From Dirofilaria immitis (lineage: Eukaryota > Nematoda > Chromadorea > Rhabditida > Onchocercidae): a stretch of DNA of 64,000 nt. The number at the start of each line of letters is the position of its first letter. Within the stretch, counting starts at the first letter, position 1. The stretch is from the NCBI GenBank assembly GCA_024305405.1, contig JAKNDB010000079.1, positions 2,966,501 through 3,030,500 on the forward strand, given 5' to 3'. The notes below the pieces were generated by a model, which was not told the origin of the DNA, did not search any database, and saw only the letters and a list, made by a program, of their open reading frames with translations. The position numbers were made by a program, and so were the translations under genes. This document shows positions 26,237 through 39,117 of this stretch, one piece after another.

Positions 26237-26389
26237 GTACGTAAACGAAATGCTACGTTTATTGATTTTCATACTATTTATTTATCATTTCTTTACACGT
26301 ACTACGTCTTTTTTTTCTTTTTTACGTGAAACGAAAATACATCGAGTAATTTAGAATGTATGGGAAAAAGCGTTTACATACGTACGTGT
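26237..26389. promoter_or_regulatory. Cluster of ACGT-core palindromes upstream of the SHC gene
   Basis: Seven ACGT cores in about 150 bp (in GTACGTAA, CTACGTTT, ACACGTAC, CTACGTC, TTACGTGA and ATACGTACGTG) within very AT-rich DNA, 300-450 bp before the ATG. ACGT is the core of many bZIP and bHLH-PAS sites; function is inferred from clustering only. Confidence 0.35.
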
Positions 26390-26687
26390 ATTGTATTGTA
26401 TTGAGTTGCATCTATCAAAGATCGTTTTAGTGAAAAATTAATCGAAGGATTAGCGTGGATATTCTCTTTCTTTTCTCCGGAAATTTATGTTCAACTATGG
26501 ACAAGGATATCAGGACATTTATTATTTTCTCACAGTGATTTCTAAGTGATAACTGATTGAGGCTTATTCGATAGATATATCTTATATATTCAGACTTCAA
26601 TATAAGAAAATGAAAACTATTTGCATATTCGAAATGATTTTTAAGGAATGATCTAATTGAAGAATAGTTCCAAGAAATATTTAAAGA

Positions 26688-29600
26688 ATGCCAGAAGAGG
26701 GCGATGTAATATCTCAAAGTGATGAGGAACTATTGAAAGAATTGAAGACCGGACAAACTTTTTATTTAAAAGTATTTTTTATTTGAAAATGCGCATAAAT
26801 TTTTAAATTTTCAAAGAGCCGTTTATAATTTAACAGTGCTTTGAAAATATGTTTGTGATTTTAAAAATATTATCTTGATTTTGCAGAATTATTTATTTTT
26901 TGCAATTTTTTCCCGTTTTTTTCTATTTTTACAAAAAATATTATTTCAGTATCTTGGATCGGTGCAGGTTTTCGAGTCGTTAACGAAAAAGAAACCTGAT
27001 GAAAGGGATAGCTGTACAAGGTACTATTCATTATTACAAAGGAGTACGTTACCGAAGAGTTTTCTATAAAACATTACTTGTAGATATGGTAATAGCGCTT
27101 TTTCTAGTTTTGTCAATTATTTGGTTTCTAAGAATTTCATCTGACGATTTTATTAAAGTTTAATTTTCATACTTTACAGACATTGTATGTATCGTATTTG
27201 TCATGAATTAGGTATATGTGAGGAAAATTCGACACCTGACGAACGACTTCGTGATGTAAGTTATAAATTTCGTGAACGAAAATTTAAAAATAGAAATTCA
27301 TTGAAATAACTATTATGTCGATTTGTTAGAATACGGTACCGCATCTCTCTTACTTTGCTGTAATTATGATTTAGAATTAAATAAGTCATATTTTATTTTC
27401 ATTTTCGTTGAATTTATCGATTCGTATAATCGCAAAATTAGCAAACCTTAGAGAATGACTTAAAGAGAAGGAAAAATGAAGGACAGCTGAATACTTTACT
27501 TTAATAACTAGTTTCATAGCGGATCATTATACTAAATATTGAAGACAGTCTCTTTATGAAGAAAATCAATAAATTATTACAGAAATTAGGCGAAGTGAAA
27601 ATTGAAAACAAAGATGTTGAACTAAATGTAGCATTACATGCTTTTATAATTTTGGATAAAGAAGGTATACGGATTTTGGAACGACATCCTATCCATGTCA
27701 TTTCATACGCTTCATCGGGCACCGAGGTTTCCTTTAATTGGATTTTAAATGGTTTGGCGCGAGCATTGCTAGTTCATTTTTATTTGTAGAAAGAAATTTG
27801 TAATTTTATTTTCGAATTTTTACAGTTATTTACAGTTTATTAGAAAATTCTTTTTTTATAATTGTCGTTTTAAATGACCATTGTTAATGCTTAATTCGAC
27901 GTACTTATTCCGATAACTGGTAATAATGAGTACTTCTTGGAAAAAGGAAAGAAAAAAAGTTATAAATAGGATCATATCTATAATTTAAGATAAAAATAAA
28001 TATCCTATGTGCATTCGTTGAGGTTGAATTATTTGTCCTAATCCAACTAATTTAATAAAGCCTACTGGAAAATTCCTTTTGTAATATGCGCATACAAAAA
28101 TTGTAGGTAATTCTCTTTTGAAAATTTTTAATTCAGAATATCCAGCTTTTACTCCGTCACTCTTCCTTTACAGGAATGTACCAAAGGAATATTTTGCTTT
28201 GTATCACACATTCGAGAACTTGGAAGGCGATGTTTGGTTTTATGGAACCTGACAAGAATGTTGATTTTATTATGGAAACTATTCTTCAAATATTTCGATT
28301 GAATAATAAAGGTTGAAACTGGGTTCAGATTCACATTTCGAGTTAAATCCTTTTTTAGCTGAAATTTGGTATAAAAATTTACATAAGATCACATCGACTT
28401 ACATGAATTGTCGATGATAAGATGATGTCAGTGCACACAATTTCATTTCCAAATAGTTTGGTGTATTTTTTTTTGTTTCATAAATAACATGTGAAAATCT
28501 TCACCTTGTTTAATTTGTCATGAAAATTTTGCTTTTATTTTTGAAATTATTTTCGCAGTCTCATTTTTTATTTTTCTAGGACATAGCAATAAGCTAAGCA
28601 TAACAATAGAACAAGCGCCAGAATCGAGTTCGAATTGTGGTGAGATTCCTACTTTTGGTCATTTTGATGAGTTAATTGAGTTACTCAAATTTGAAGTTAA
28701 TTACTAAACTTTGAACCATTATTAGAAACTTTTACAATTTTTCCACCACGGCGTCGATATGAACGAACGATGGTAAAAATTTCATTACTTTTTTCTGAAC
28801 GACCCGCTTGAATTCTGAAGATATTTCAATGTATCGAGCTTTAGGGAATTTTTTTATATTCATGTCAATATTGTTGAAATGCTTTTGGAAATTTGTATAT
28901 GAATTATAATTAATGTTACGAAAGAAATTTGGATCGAAATTTAGAGCTTCGGAATTTTTACTGACATATATTTGGAGGTTTTTATCCGATAGTTAGAGTA
29001 GTGGTCAATGCTGCCATTGCTGAAAGAATATGAACGACAAAAGATAATTGTTACATGTGACCCAATTACATACGTTCATGTATGTTTTGGCAATTCTTTC
29101 CTAACTCAACTTTCTGTGATATATTTTCCTTTTTAGATTATCCAACCTATGTGAATGTATGTAATTTGCCAGCTGCCATAGGTCTTGACAGACAGCCTTG
29201 GTATCATGGTGAAATGGAACGGGCAACTGCTGAATCTCTGCTACGACACGAAGGTGATTTCTTAGTTCGTGCTAGTCCGAACACTACCAATAATTTTGTG
29301 CTGTCTGGGATTGCAAATTCGGTCGCGAAACATTTCTTGTTGCTGGATGAAAATGATCAAAAAGTAAAATTTTTCCTCTCACAGCTGTTGACTTTTTTGT
29401 TTTTTCATATTAATCTATAAAGGGATATAATCTGAACTCATTTCTCAGGCATTCTTCGAAGTCTAAAAGTCAGTGAAACATAGACGTATTTGTTGCGCAG
29501 TGTTTGATTAATTTGAGTAAGAATTCATTTTTCCCCAGAATTTAACCCTCTATCGCTCTCTTTCTCTCTTTCTCTTTCTATGTTTCTATGTATCTGTATT

Positions 29601-29848
29601 TAGGTATAAATGTAGATAAAGACTTAGATATAGATATAAATATATAAATTATATATTTATTTATTCTTTTGCATTGCAGAGTTAATAAGGAATTCTTGTA
29701 GGTTCGCAAACAACAGCAAGTATTCGAAACAATTGTTGAACTGATTGAGTACCATCGTGGAGAGAATGTGCCAATCATCTCGGAAGGCAGTGAATTGCAT
29801 TTGATCCGTCCCATTATGAGGTTTGCCGCACCATTACCACGACGATAG
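26688..29848 (+). CDS. shc-1: SHC-type adaptor protein (PTB, YVNV, SH2; one frame break in exon 5)
   Basis: Cytoplasmic phosphotyrosine adaptor linking receptors to GRB2/Ras and insulin/stress signalling. Exons 26688-26771, 26950-27020, 27180-27255, 27583-27726, 28174-28311, 28580-28639, 29137-29363, 29702-29848; about 315 residues, similar to the short Caenorhabditis SHC-1. The PTB domain spans about 25-172: YLGSVQVFESL, CHELGICEE, VALHAFIILDKEGIR, HPIHVISYASS, CTKGIFCFVSH. Between domains lies YPTYVNV (Tyr196), matching the GRB2-binding YVNV site of vertebrate SHC. The SH2 domain (213-305) runs PWYHGEMERATAESLL, GDFLVRAS (Arg236 binds phosphate), PIISEGSEL. Exon 5 breaks frame in the T-run at 28238-28241: GGTTTTATGG needs one more T to continue into MEPDKNVDFIMETIL; with that base the phases fit both neighbours. 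It is followed by the ZP gene after only 161 bp. Confidence 0.92.
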
Positions 29849-30009
29849 GACGAACAGAGCAAGAAGAAATATGGATGTATGAGCTTATATATGCCTATCG
29901 AAATGTATTTAACGATAATTTGAGGTATCTATCAGAAAATTTGAAAAGAGAAGAGAGGGCGAGGGCAAGGGAGTTGAAATAATTGTACGACGTCAGTCTT
30001 TTTCATTAA
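29849..30009 (+). other. Short same-strand spacer between SHC and ZP genes, possible operon junction
   Basis: 161 bp separate the SHC stop from the next ATG. The spacer has no clear AATAAA, a purine-rich run at about 29942-29972, and an AG acceptor candidate (CGACGTCAG, AG at 29995-29996) 13 bases before the ATG. The spacing fits nematode operons. Confidence 0.45.
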
Positions 30010-33000
30010 ATGATCTTACTCTGTCCTGTCTTTATTATTATTACTTCTGCAATACCAGTTACTACTACGCCTGGTAATGTTCTGGAAAAGATTGAATTAT
30101 TATAATTAATACGAGTCAATGATGTTGGATCGTGATCTATTTTCAGTATTACTACAGTTACTTTCGTTATTACTGATTCCGAATTTCGTGCACTCACTAC
30201 GTATTCTTGATACTGTTGTATCTTGTGATCAGGTAAAGTATTCGAGAGATTTTTCGAATTATTTTGGATATTGAATAAAATTTATCGATAGACATATTTG
30301 TTAGAAATGTTTGGAGAAAATATTTCAAATTTAATTTAGATTTACAAAAGCATTTGAGAAACTTCTACAGTAGTGGAGAAATTTATTGAAATGGTAAATG
30401 ATTGAACTAAGGGATCGATTAAAAATTCAATATTAATTACTTAATTTAGAATTAGGAGATAAAAAAGCAGTCTTTATAGAAAATAGGTTGTGAAATATTT
30501 CAGTGTTTTTGAATTATTTTAATTTCAATTAAATTTTGTTATCTTTGAACTTTGATTAAAAGTTTCATCAATACTTGATTTTTATAATCACTGAACATAA
30601 TAAATATTTTTGGAAAATTTTCATGCTTACTTTTACTTTCTCGATATCTTTATTTGAATTTTATGTCAAATCTTTTAACTTTTCTATCTTTTCCGTAAAA
30701 AATAAGAAAATTTGAACTTTTAGACGAATATTAGTTTTTGATTATTTATTTCTCATAAAATTGACTATTATTGACCTAAATATGTAAATTTAACTTCCTT
30801 ACGAGTTATTTCAAAACAGCATCGGGATTTTATTTTACCAAAAAATGTGTCTTTCATCTTTGTCCAATCAAAAATCTTAATAATTTTAAGTTTTTGAAGT
30901 AAGGAAAAGGAGAAAAGCTGGATTAGAATTCAGAATATTACCTGTTGTTTTAGCCTAAGGCTTATGCAATTATTATTATTCGCTGTCTGAATTCGTTTTT
31001 GTTTTATTTCTTTACCGATTATAACTAAAATATAAGATTTTCTTTCTCTTTTTTATCGCCAGTAATATTTTTTATTCTCTTCTTGCTCCATTTTTTAATT
31101 AACATATAATTCATGTCTATTATCATATATAAATGTACAAATAGATAATGTTGCTCATTCAATTGATATGAGATGATGTTCTTTTCTTGTATTTTTCATC
31201 CATTCAATTAAAATTAATCGATGAGTCGTTAATTTCAATATATAGGTTAATTGATACGTTCAATAAACATAAGATTGAATTTTTTGAAGGGCCTATTTGT
31301 TGGAAATTTTTGATTAAATTATATTGCAAATATGTAATTTCAATTTAATTTACTTCAAAAATTTTTGGACCTAACTTTCGGTTGTAAGCGAATGAAATGT
31401 CAGTTGCACTGTTCTATCAGAAGATGAAAGATGTACAGTAGTTACTTTTCAAATAAGCTAACATAAATCAAAATTTATCATAAAATACAAAGTGATTTTA
31501 TTAATAACCAAATCTTCGAAAAATTCATTAAATAATCGTTATCTTTTTGAAAGGATTGAAAAATGAATTATTGTATAGGATTTTTTCTATTTTATCCGTG
31601 AAATAAATAAGTTTTTCTCTACTAATTATCAATAATGTTTTTACTAATCTTATACTGATAACGAAGCATTTATTATTTTAAGATTCTTTTGATTTTTAAG
31701 GAAACTTAAATTTTGCATTAAATTTGAGCGAGTTTTTTTCTAAGATATTTTTTTGTTTTATGAATGAATTTGATTTTGTTTTATTGAATTATTTAAATGA
31801 TTGAAATTTATTATATTTTGTTCTTTCTTTTTTATGCAATTTTTTTTATAAAATTTTTTTTTTATATTATTGAGCATATGTTATTTCTTCTCTTCACTTT
31901 TTCATTCTTTCTATCTAATTTTTTTGGCGTTATTTTTTAATAAAATAAATAAATTATTCTCAAGAAATTGACAAAAAGTGTGATTTCTTGAGTAGTAATA
32001 TGCTGGAAATGAATAATATGCAGCATGAAATATATTTAGAACATCTGATAGTCGTCGTATGTCAATTACTAGAATTGGATACTATTGAGGATAGATATTT
32101 TGTATCTAAGATATTGTGGCGATGATCGAGATTAAAATAATTTTGAGTTCCAATAACTATATTATTAGTATTTGGAGGATATATAATGTAAGATACTTTA
32201 ATATTGTTGTAAAATCATTTTTGACTTATAGAGATGATAGATTACTCCATTAATGTAAGATTTTAGTAGCTCGTGATATTAATGATAAATACAAGAACTT
32301 ATCATATCGTATGATAGACTATTATTATAAGCTAACTATTTTAATATCTGCGCATATCTTTTTTTTATCATAAATTTTTATGAGAACATGATTGAGAATG
32401 CGAAGATACTTCGGAGTATTTGTAAATTTAATGAAATATAATTTTGTTTGGAAGAATTAAAGAAAAAAGAGTGATTAAAATAAGATATAGGGGAATAATT
32501 TTATATAAAAAGAAGCGAAATAAAATAAATGTATAATTTCGATTCTTCTAATAAATACGATAAGTTGGTTTATTAAATATCAAATAAAGCATATTGTTTA
32601 TTTGTTATTGTTTATTTTAAAATTTGAATTAACCTACTTATTATATTCCCTTCTTTTTCAGCTCTCTGAAAACTTATCATCATTTTGATTGTCATATATT
32701 ATTATTATATATTATTTAAACTTGCATTCGATATATTTTCCTTAATGATGTTAATCGTTTTATGTTAAATATTTTTCAAATTTATTACTGTTTATGTTAT
32801 TCAACAAATAAATTTTTTTTTTGTTAGATAAACATGCAAATAGTAAAATATATGATATTAATACGGATGAGATTAATAATCACTATAGTTTTATTGATTT
32901 CTCGAAAATTAAATTTCATTTTGAAATGCATATAAATTTGAATATTTTCAAAAAGAAAAAGGCTTCTAAACAATCTTAGATAAAAATTGCTTCACACAAA

Positions 33001-36000
33001 AATAGTAATTTCTATAAATTCTGTAAATGATAATTTTAAATACAAAAATAGTAATTTCTATAAATAATAATTTCTATAATTAAGTTTTAAATTTAACTAT
33101 TGAGAAGTTTTTGCTCTTTTCCTGAATGCTTTTATTAATGCTTGCACATTAATCATTATGTGGTATTCCTATCTAAAACTCTCGACTATTTTATCTATGA
33201 TTCTCGGCATTTCATAAGTTAAAATTATAAGTTCATTTGGTAAGGTGTGTACCTGCATATGTGCCTGTGTGTGTTGTTAAAGTATTAATTTAAATTAGAA
33301 AATGATGATGAATTAGTTAGATAATTAAGGAATATGAAATCATTATGAATATTCAATAATAGAATTTCTTATGCAATTTAATGAAATTTTGCTCATTCAT
33401 TTAAATGTGAAAATTAATCAAATACATTGATATGATTTGCAGTTAATTATTTTGCTTTAATTTATTTGTCTGATTATCAAAAGATAAGGAAAATGATAAA
33501 AAGAATGAAAAAAAAACGACGAAGGAAAAGAGAGAATTGACAAAAAAATGATAATAAAATCTAATCATTGATCGTCTTAATTAAATTATTTTATGAAATG
33601 GATTTTTCAGCGGTATAATTTAAAATTAACGATTTTCTTTTGTTCTTTTCTTCATCTCTCATATTCTATATGTAAAAATGAATAGGTTAGCTGGAATTTT
33701 ATTAATAAAATATTTGTTTAAATAATTTATATTGTTGTTTTTTTCTTGCATATATCATTTTGCCTTATCTTTTGATAATCAGATAAATAAATACGAGGGA
33801 TGAAGAATTTCATTAGTCGTCATATATCCGTAAAACGGTTAAATAAGCCAAATTTTATCAACATTTTCGAGAAATTCAATTTTTCCGGAATTAAATAATC
33901 TGATTTTCCATTTTATATAATCAAATAATTATTAACAAATTATTAATATTAAATAATATTAAATTAAAAATTATTTAAATTTTTTACCAAATAAATAATT
34001 AATTAATTATGTATCGTAGAAAATATCGATTTATTTATTTTAAATATAATAATTCTTTAAATGATTTTTTTCTTTTTTTTTTCATTTAATACATATTTTA
34101 TCAAAATTTTTGAAATATTTTGAATATAAAAATATTGATAATAAATAATGTACAGAATGAAGAGAGAGGAGAGAGAGAGAGAAAGAGAGAGAATTTTGTT
34201 TATATAATAATAAATTCTATCAAATTAATTTTTCATATTTATAGAGCAATTTTGTGCTTAAAATACAATTCGATGAACCATTTCATGGTATAATCTACAG
34301 CGAAAAAGGTTTTCCTAATTGCATCTATGTGAATGGATCAATTTTAACAAAATTATCCTATACAATTAAGGTATTCTCAAGGATTTTTATAAATTCTATA
34401 ATTTTTTTAATTCTTTATGATAATAAAAATTAAATAAATTTGATAGGCTATTGATGGAAAAATTATGAATGATAAAATATTTTTGAATAAAATAAACTTT
34501 TTTCTTTTTTTTATTTGATAAAATAATCTTTTTAAAATAAATTATGCATTTATATTTCAATTTTTATATATACTTATATTTTATAATAATTAATTTTATC
34601 AAATATCAAATCAATAGCTAATAATTAATGCTTTAAAAAATAAAATCAATAATGTTAATTGTTAAAAATTCTATTTATCAAACAATGATACCATCCAGTT
34701 ATAATCATTATCATTATCGTTATCATTATTATCATGATGAGAATAACAATTGATGAAATTTTAAAATTTAGATAAATGATCGGAAAAGATACTTATAATT
34801 GCTTCATTTCTTCCACTTCCCACTTCCATAAATGATAATATGATTTACGATATCTTTCATATGATAATATCATTTATGACATCTTTGATTCATTTAAAAA
34901 ATAAATTTTTTTTTGAAATCTTTTCGGGAAAAATAATATTTTGCAATTATATGTAAACGATAATTATATTCAATTGCTAAGAAGTTCTTTTTTAGAAATT
35001 TTATATTTTATTTTGAAATTAAAATTAATACTTCTTATTTATTTTATCATTATTATTCATTCCTATATCATTTGATTTAAAAAAAAAAAAAAAAGATCGC
35101 CAGATTATGCCGTGATTAAGAGATATTCAATATTTTTGGAAATGGGAAAGAAAAAATAACTGAAAAAAAACTCATTTAAATATTCATAAAATTACAATAT
35201 AGCAAATTAATTTTAAATTTGCATAAATAAGTTCTTAATTTGTTGATGTTTAGTATAATTAGGATATAAATATTATTTATATTTTGATTTTGAATTTTTA
35301 TAAAATTTAAAATAATTTTATGATTTGATTTTAAATTTTTAACTTATAATTTTAATATTAATAAATTACTAAAATTTGAAATATAATTTTTTCTTTTTTT
35401 TGCCTTTTTATGATAAGTATAAATAATTATTTTATATTTTTAAGTATAATTTATGCATAGGTACCATTGGATGGATGTGAAACAACGTATAATCCGGATG
35501 GCAATTTAGAAAATGCTGTTATTATTCAGGAAAATCCTTTATTTGTAGATGAAACTGATAAGAAATATTTGTTAACATGCGTTCCGATACTTTCAACAAC
35601 ACTTCGGTAATAGTTTGATTTATAACAATTCCTTTTGAAAAGTTTGGAGAAATTTTTAGTAAATTTCAAAATTAATAATATTAAATAATATCTGATAGAG
35701 AATGAAACAATCAATTCTCAAATGTTAAGTTAACTAATTTTATACCTTAGAAAAATTAGAAAAAAATAGCAAATTATTGGAATATATTTTTTTCTTTCAA
35801 AGAAAATTGTGTCAGCAAAAAATTAAATTGAAAAATAAATTTTTTAAAAGTTTGATAAATAAAAGAGTATTAGTAATTAAGTGAGTAATGAAATTGAATG
35901 CAAAACAAGTACAAAAGAAATGATAAAATATGATAAGTATATGGCAGTTGTATTAATCGATTATAATTTCCTATTTTGAAATAACTATAAAAATCAAAAA

Positions 36001-39000
36001 TTTAGCCTTCAACCTTAGCAAATATTATTTCGAAGATTATTTTTTCAATATTTATCATTTAGATTTTAAAATTGCTCTATTAAATTGATTCATCAAATAA
36101 TCATTTGATGAATCAATTTTGGTCTAATTTTAAGCATTAATTTAATGAGCTATTTGGATGAAATTGAATTGAATTGATTGATTGCCGATATCATAAAATT
36201 TAATTCATCCATTTATGATTTTAATGCAAATCAAACCAGTTTTATCCGTTTTTTTGCAAAATAGTTAGACGAATAACTTTTTGTTAAATTAATAATCGAT
36301 TGATTGATTTCAATTTTGATTAAGTTGGCAGAAAAAATAAACAAAAATGCAATTAATTTGCTTCTCAAAAGTATTTCTGATAATAATTTGTGATAATAAT
36401 TTATTTTTGATAATAGCTAAGAAAAAAACGGTGGAATAATAACCAATTTGTTTATTTCCTCAGCAAATAAAAAGAAAAGAAATCAGATAAGTTGATAAAA
36501 GTGATATCAATTAAATGCGATAATCATCTATATGTTATATACAAAATACTATATTGGTTTAAATCTTTTTTAAATGATACTTTGATGCTTACTACTTCTT
36601 TAAATGATCAATAAAAATATTGTCCAAATAATATGCTAAATTGAATTGATAACATTTCTAGCTTCTTATCAGAAACTGTCAATTTTGGGGGTATCACTGT
36701 GGATAGTCAAGCTATTACGGCAGCAACAATTAGCGCTACAGGTATCGCTGATCAACATCTACAGTACAAAGTTGAACTTCACAAAGTTAATTCGGATGGT
36801 ATCTTACAGCCAATCAATGGTCCTATTTTCGTTGGTGATGATATCGTAAGTAGCACATCATTCTCCATATCAGTTTCGAAATTTCTTCGGGATAAGTGAT
36901 AAGACGATAACACTTTCAATTCATTAAAGGAAATATCTTTAGATAATATATTTTTAATTAAATTACTAATGCTTATTTCTTAGCCGTTCTTTATAATCAA
37001 TATACTTCATTCGTCAATTATCTATCGTTCATCGCCTAATTTCTTTTGAAATCTTCAAATTTTACGATTGAGTTTGAAACTCTTGATCATTGAAATGAAT
37101 GAGGTATTTTAATAACTAAGAAAATGGGAAAATAAATGCTAGTGAAGAGCCATTCCATTTGTACTGTTTATTGAATTAAACATTTCAAGTTCGAATTTCA
37201 GAAAATGTTATTAGATTGGAATTAGACATGCTTATTTAATAAATTATAACTCCTTAAATAAAATCTGTTTACGAATAATCACTTAGATAATTTCCTCTTA
37301 CTTTTCACCCTTCTTTTTTCAAGGAGGTGCGACAAATTTTTCATTTCATTATAATCTGTGAAATATAGATTGTATTATTGATGTTAAAAATGATAAATTT
37401 ATGTCGGATAAAAAGATTCAATAAATCGTCTATTTGATTAATTATTTTTAAATATTTGCAAACATTTCAATTCACTTCCATATACTTCATCTATCATCGA
37501 GAATAGAAACATGTTTGCAAAAATTTATTTCATATTTAAATCGAGAATACTTATTCATTTTTATTTTCTACTGATAATATCGCAAGAATTAAATAGAGTT
37601 AAATAGAAGTTTTAAAAGTTTAAGCTTACAATTTCAATTTTTTTTTATCATTCAACTCCATCAATTATTATTTTAAATTATCTATTATAAGAAAGATTTA
37701 TTATATCTTGAAAATTAATATAAATATCTTAAAATTGAAATGATCAATGCAAAATTCTATTATAATTCTGATTGATCTATTCATAATCAATAAGATTAAT
37801 TTAATTATTGATTCTTAAATTTAAAATGAATAATTGAGAATCAAATGGAAGTATATAAAGTAATGTTTTGATTTATTTCGAATTTGTTAATATCGGAAAT
37901 TTTTTAATTGTAATGAATGAATAAATAATACTTAAGTACTATTAGTAAAACAACACCATGCTGTGTGTGCTATTTGACAAAAATTGATTTGATTTTGAAT
38001 TTTCATAAAGCATTTTTAATTTCAGGTTTACATTATTCGAGTTAGATCATTAACATCAGATGCACGAATTGGACATTGTTGGGCACGTGATGAGCAATCA
38101 ACGTTACAACTTTCAGATGATAATGGTTGCAGCATACAACTTATCGGTAATGTCTGGAATCATTTTCAACGTGAAGAAGTTGGTAGCGATATCATTTTTC
38201 GGAATCAAATTAAAGCATGGGCATTCCCGACAAGGTTCGTACGAGAATGCTTTAAAAATAACAATTAATAAAAATTTATTATCGAAATTTTAATTATAAA
38301 TCAATAACTTTTTTTCACTATTCATTGATGATAGAAAATGTGAGATAAATTAATTCTATTAAACTTTGAAATAGAAAGATATTAGTGATAAATTAAAAGA
38401 AATTAGAAAAAGATCAAAAATGCTGATGATATAAAATATGATCATTTTCTATCAAAATAAAAAACATAAAACTTTCAAAAATTCAATAATAATTTATCGA
38501 ATTTCTGGAAGCAAATTAAAAAGCAAAAGAAATCTTTTTGAAATTACTAACGCCAAAACAGATATGAATGAATAAAATAAAATTTATTTTATTTTATCCT
38601 TTACTCTATTTTAAGTGATAAGAAAGAAAAATTATGCAAATTATAGAAAACTTAAATACAAAAGTAGGGAAAGATAATTAGTTAGAGAGATAATAAGTTA
38701 AGTATGGTACCCAACTTATCATTTCGATATCACAAATAATAGAATTTCCTTTAGAAATTATGCATAAAAGATATAGAAATATTAATTGTTATTATTGATT
38801 AAATGTTAAGGAATAAAAATAATACAATAATAAAATATATGATCTATTTATGATAATTTTTCTTTGTTTATAGCAATGATGTGAATGTATTTTGTAATTT
38901 ACATACATGTCGCGTCACGTGTCAACATATATCCTGTAATGAACAAAGACAACGTCGTAACGTAATGATATCAAATAATGCTGATAGTGATAATATGCTT

Positions 39001-39117
39001 CATCTTATAAAAACCAATTTTCATATTCAAAATAGACATGAAGCAATGAAAAAGAAAAGGTTTTTTACGTTTGTCTTCATTTATTTTAAATTTTTTAAAT
39101 TAATACTATTTATTTAA
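30010..39117 (+). CDS. ZP-domain (cuticlin-like) secreted or membrane protein
   Basis: Extracellular matrix protein with a zona pellucida polymerisation module, as in nematode cuticlins and apical matrix proteins. Exons 30010-30073, 30147-30232, 34245-34370, 35461-35606, 36662-36845, 38026-38234, 38874-39117; phases agree throughout, giving about 352 residues. A hydrophobic leader (MILLCPVFIIITSA) is followed by a second hydrophobic run (VLLQLLSLLLIP). The ZP module starts VVSCDQSNFVLKIQFDEPFH and continues with GIIYSEKGFPNCIYVNGS, VPLDGCETTYNPDG, NPLFVDETDKKYLLTC, YIIRVRSLT, DDNGCSIQL, KAWAFPTSNDVNVFCNLHTC. RQRR at about 297-300 fits the furin-type site at the end of ZP modules. Exon 7 runs to a stop in a Phe-rich stretch that looks like intron; an internal donor (AAC, then GTAATG) may instead lead to the exon at 44375. 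Exon 2 to 3 spans a 4-kb intron. Which ZP family member is not recognised. Confidence 0.85.
33461..33789. mobile_element. Candidate MITE-like element with about 37-bp terminal inverted repeats
   Basis: The arm at 33461-33498 (core GTCTGATTATCAAAAGATAA) is the near-perfect inverse of the arm at 33753-33789 (core TTATCTTTTGATAATCAGA). The 254-bp interior has no ORF. A clear target-site duplication could not be defined, so this may be a simple hairpin rather than a transposon. Confidence 0.5.
34159..34193. repeat. (GA)n microsatellite
   Basis: Polypurine GA-rich tract about 50 bp upstream of ZP exon 3. Confidence 0.9.

Larger units (their letters stand above)
25222..26687. other. Divergent intergenic region between the stomatin-like and SHC genes
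   Basis: No coding exon seen. Near-copies of AGCCGTGATTTCTCATTGAT (about 25525 and 25565) and of AGATGAAAATGACC (about 25678 and 25708) occur, and a cluster of seven ACGT cores at 26237-26389 precedes the SHC gene. Confidence 0.55.
30233..34244 (+). other. 4-kb intron of the ZP gene
   Basis: No additional exon is required because phases of the flanking exons match. It contains the inverted-repeat element at 33461-33789 and a GA microsatellite near 34.16 kb; the rest is featureless AT-rich DNA. Confidence 0.6.
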
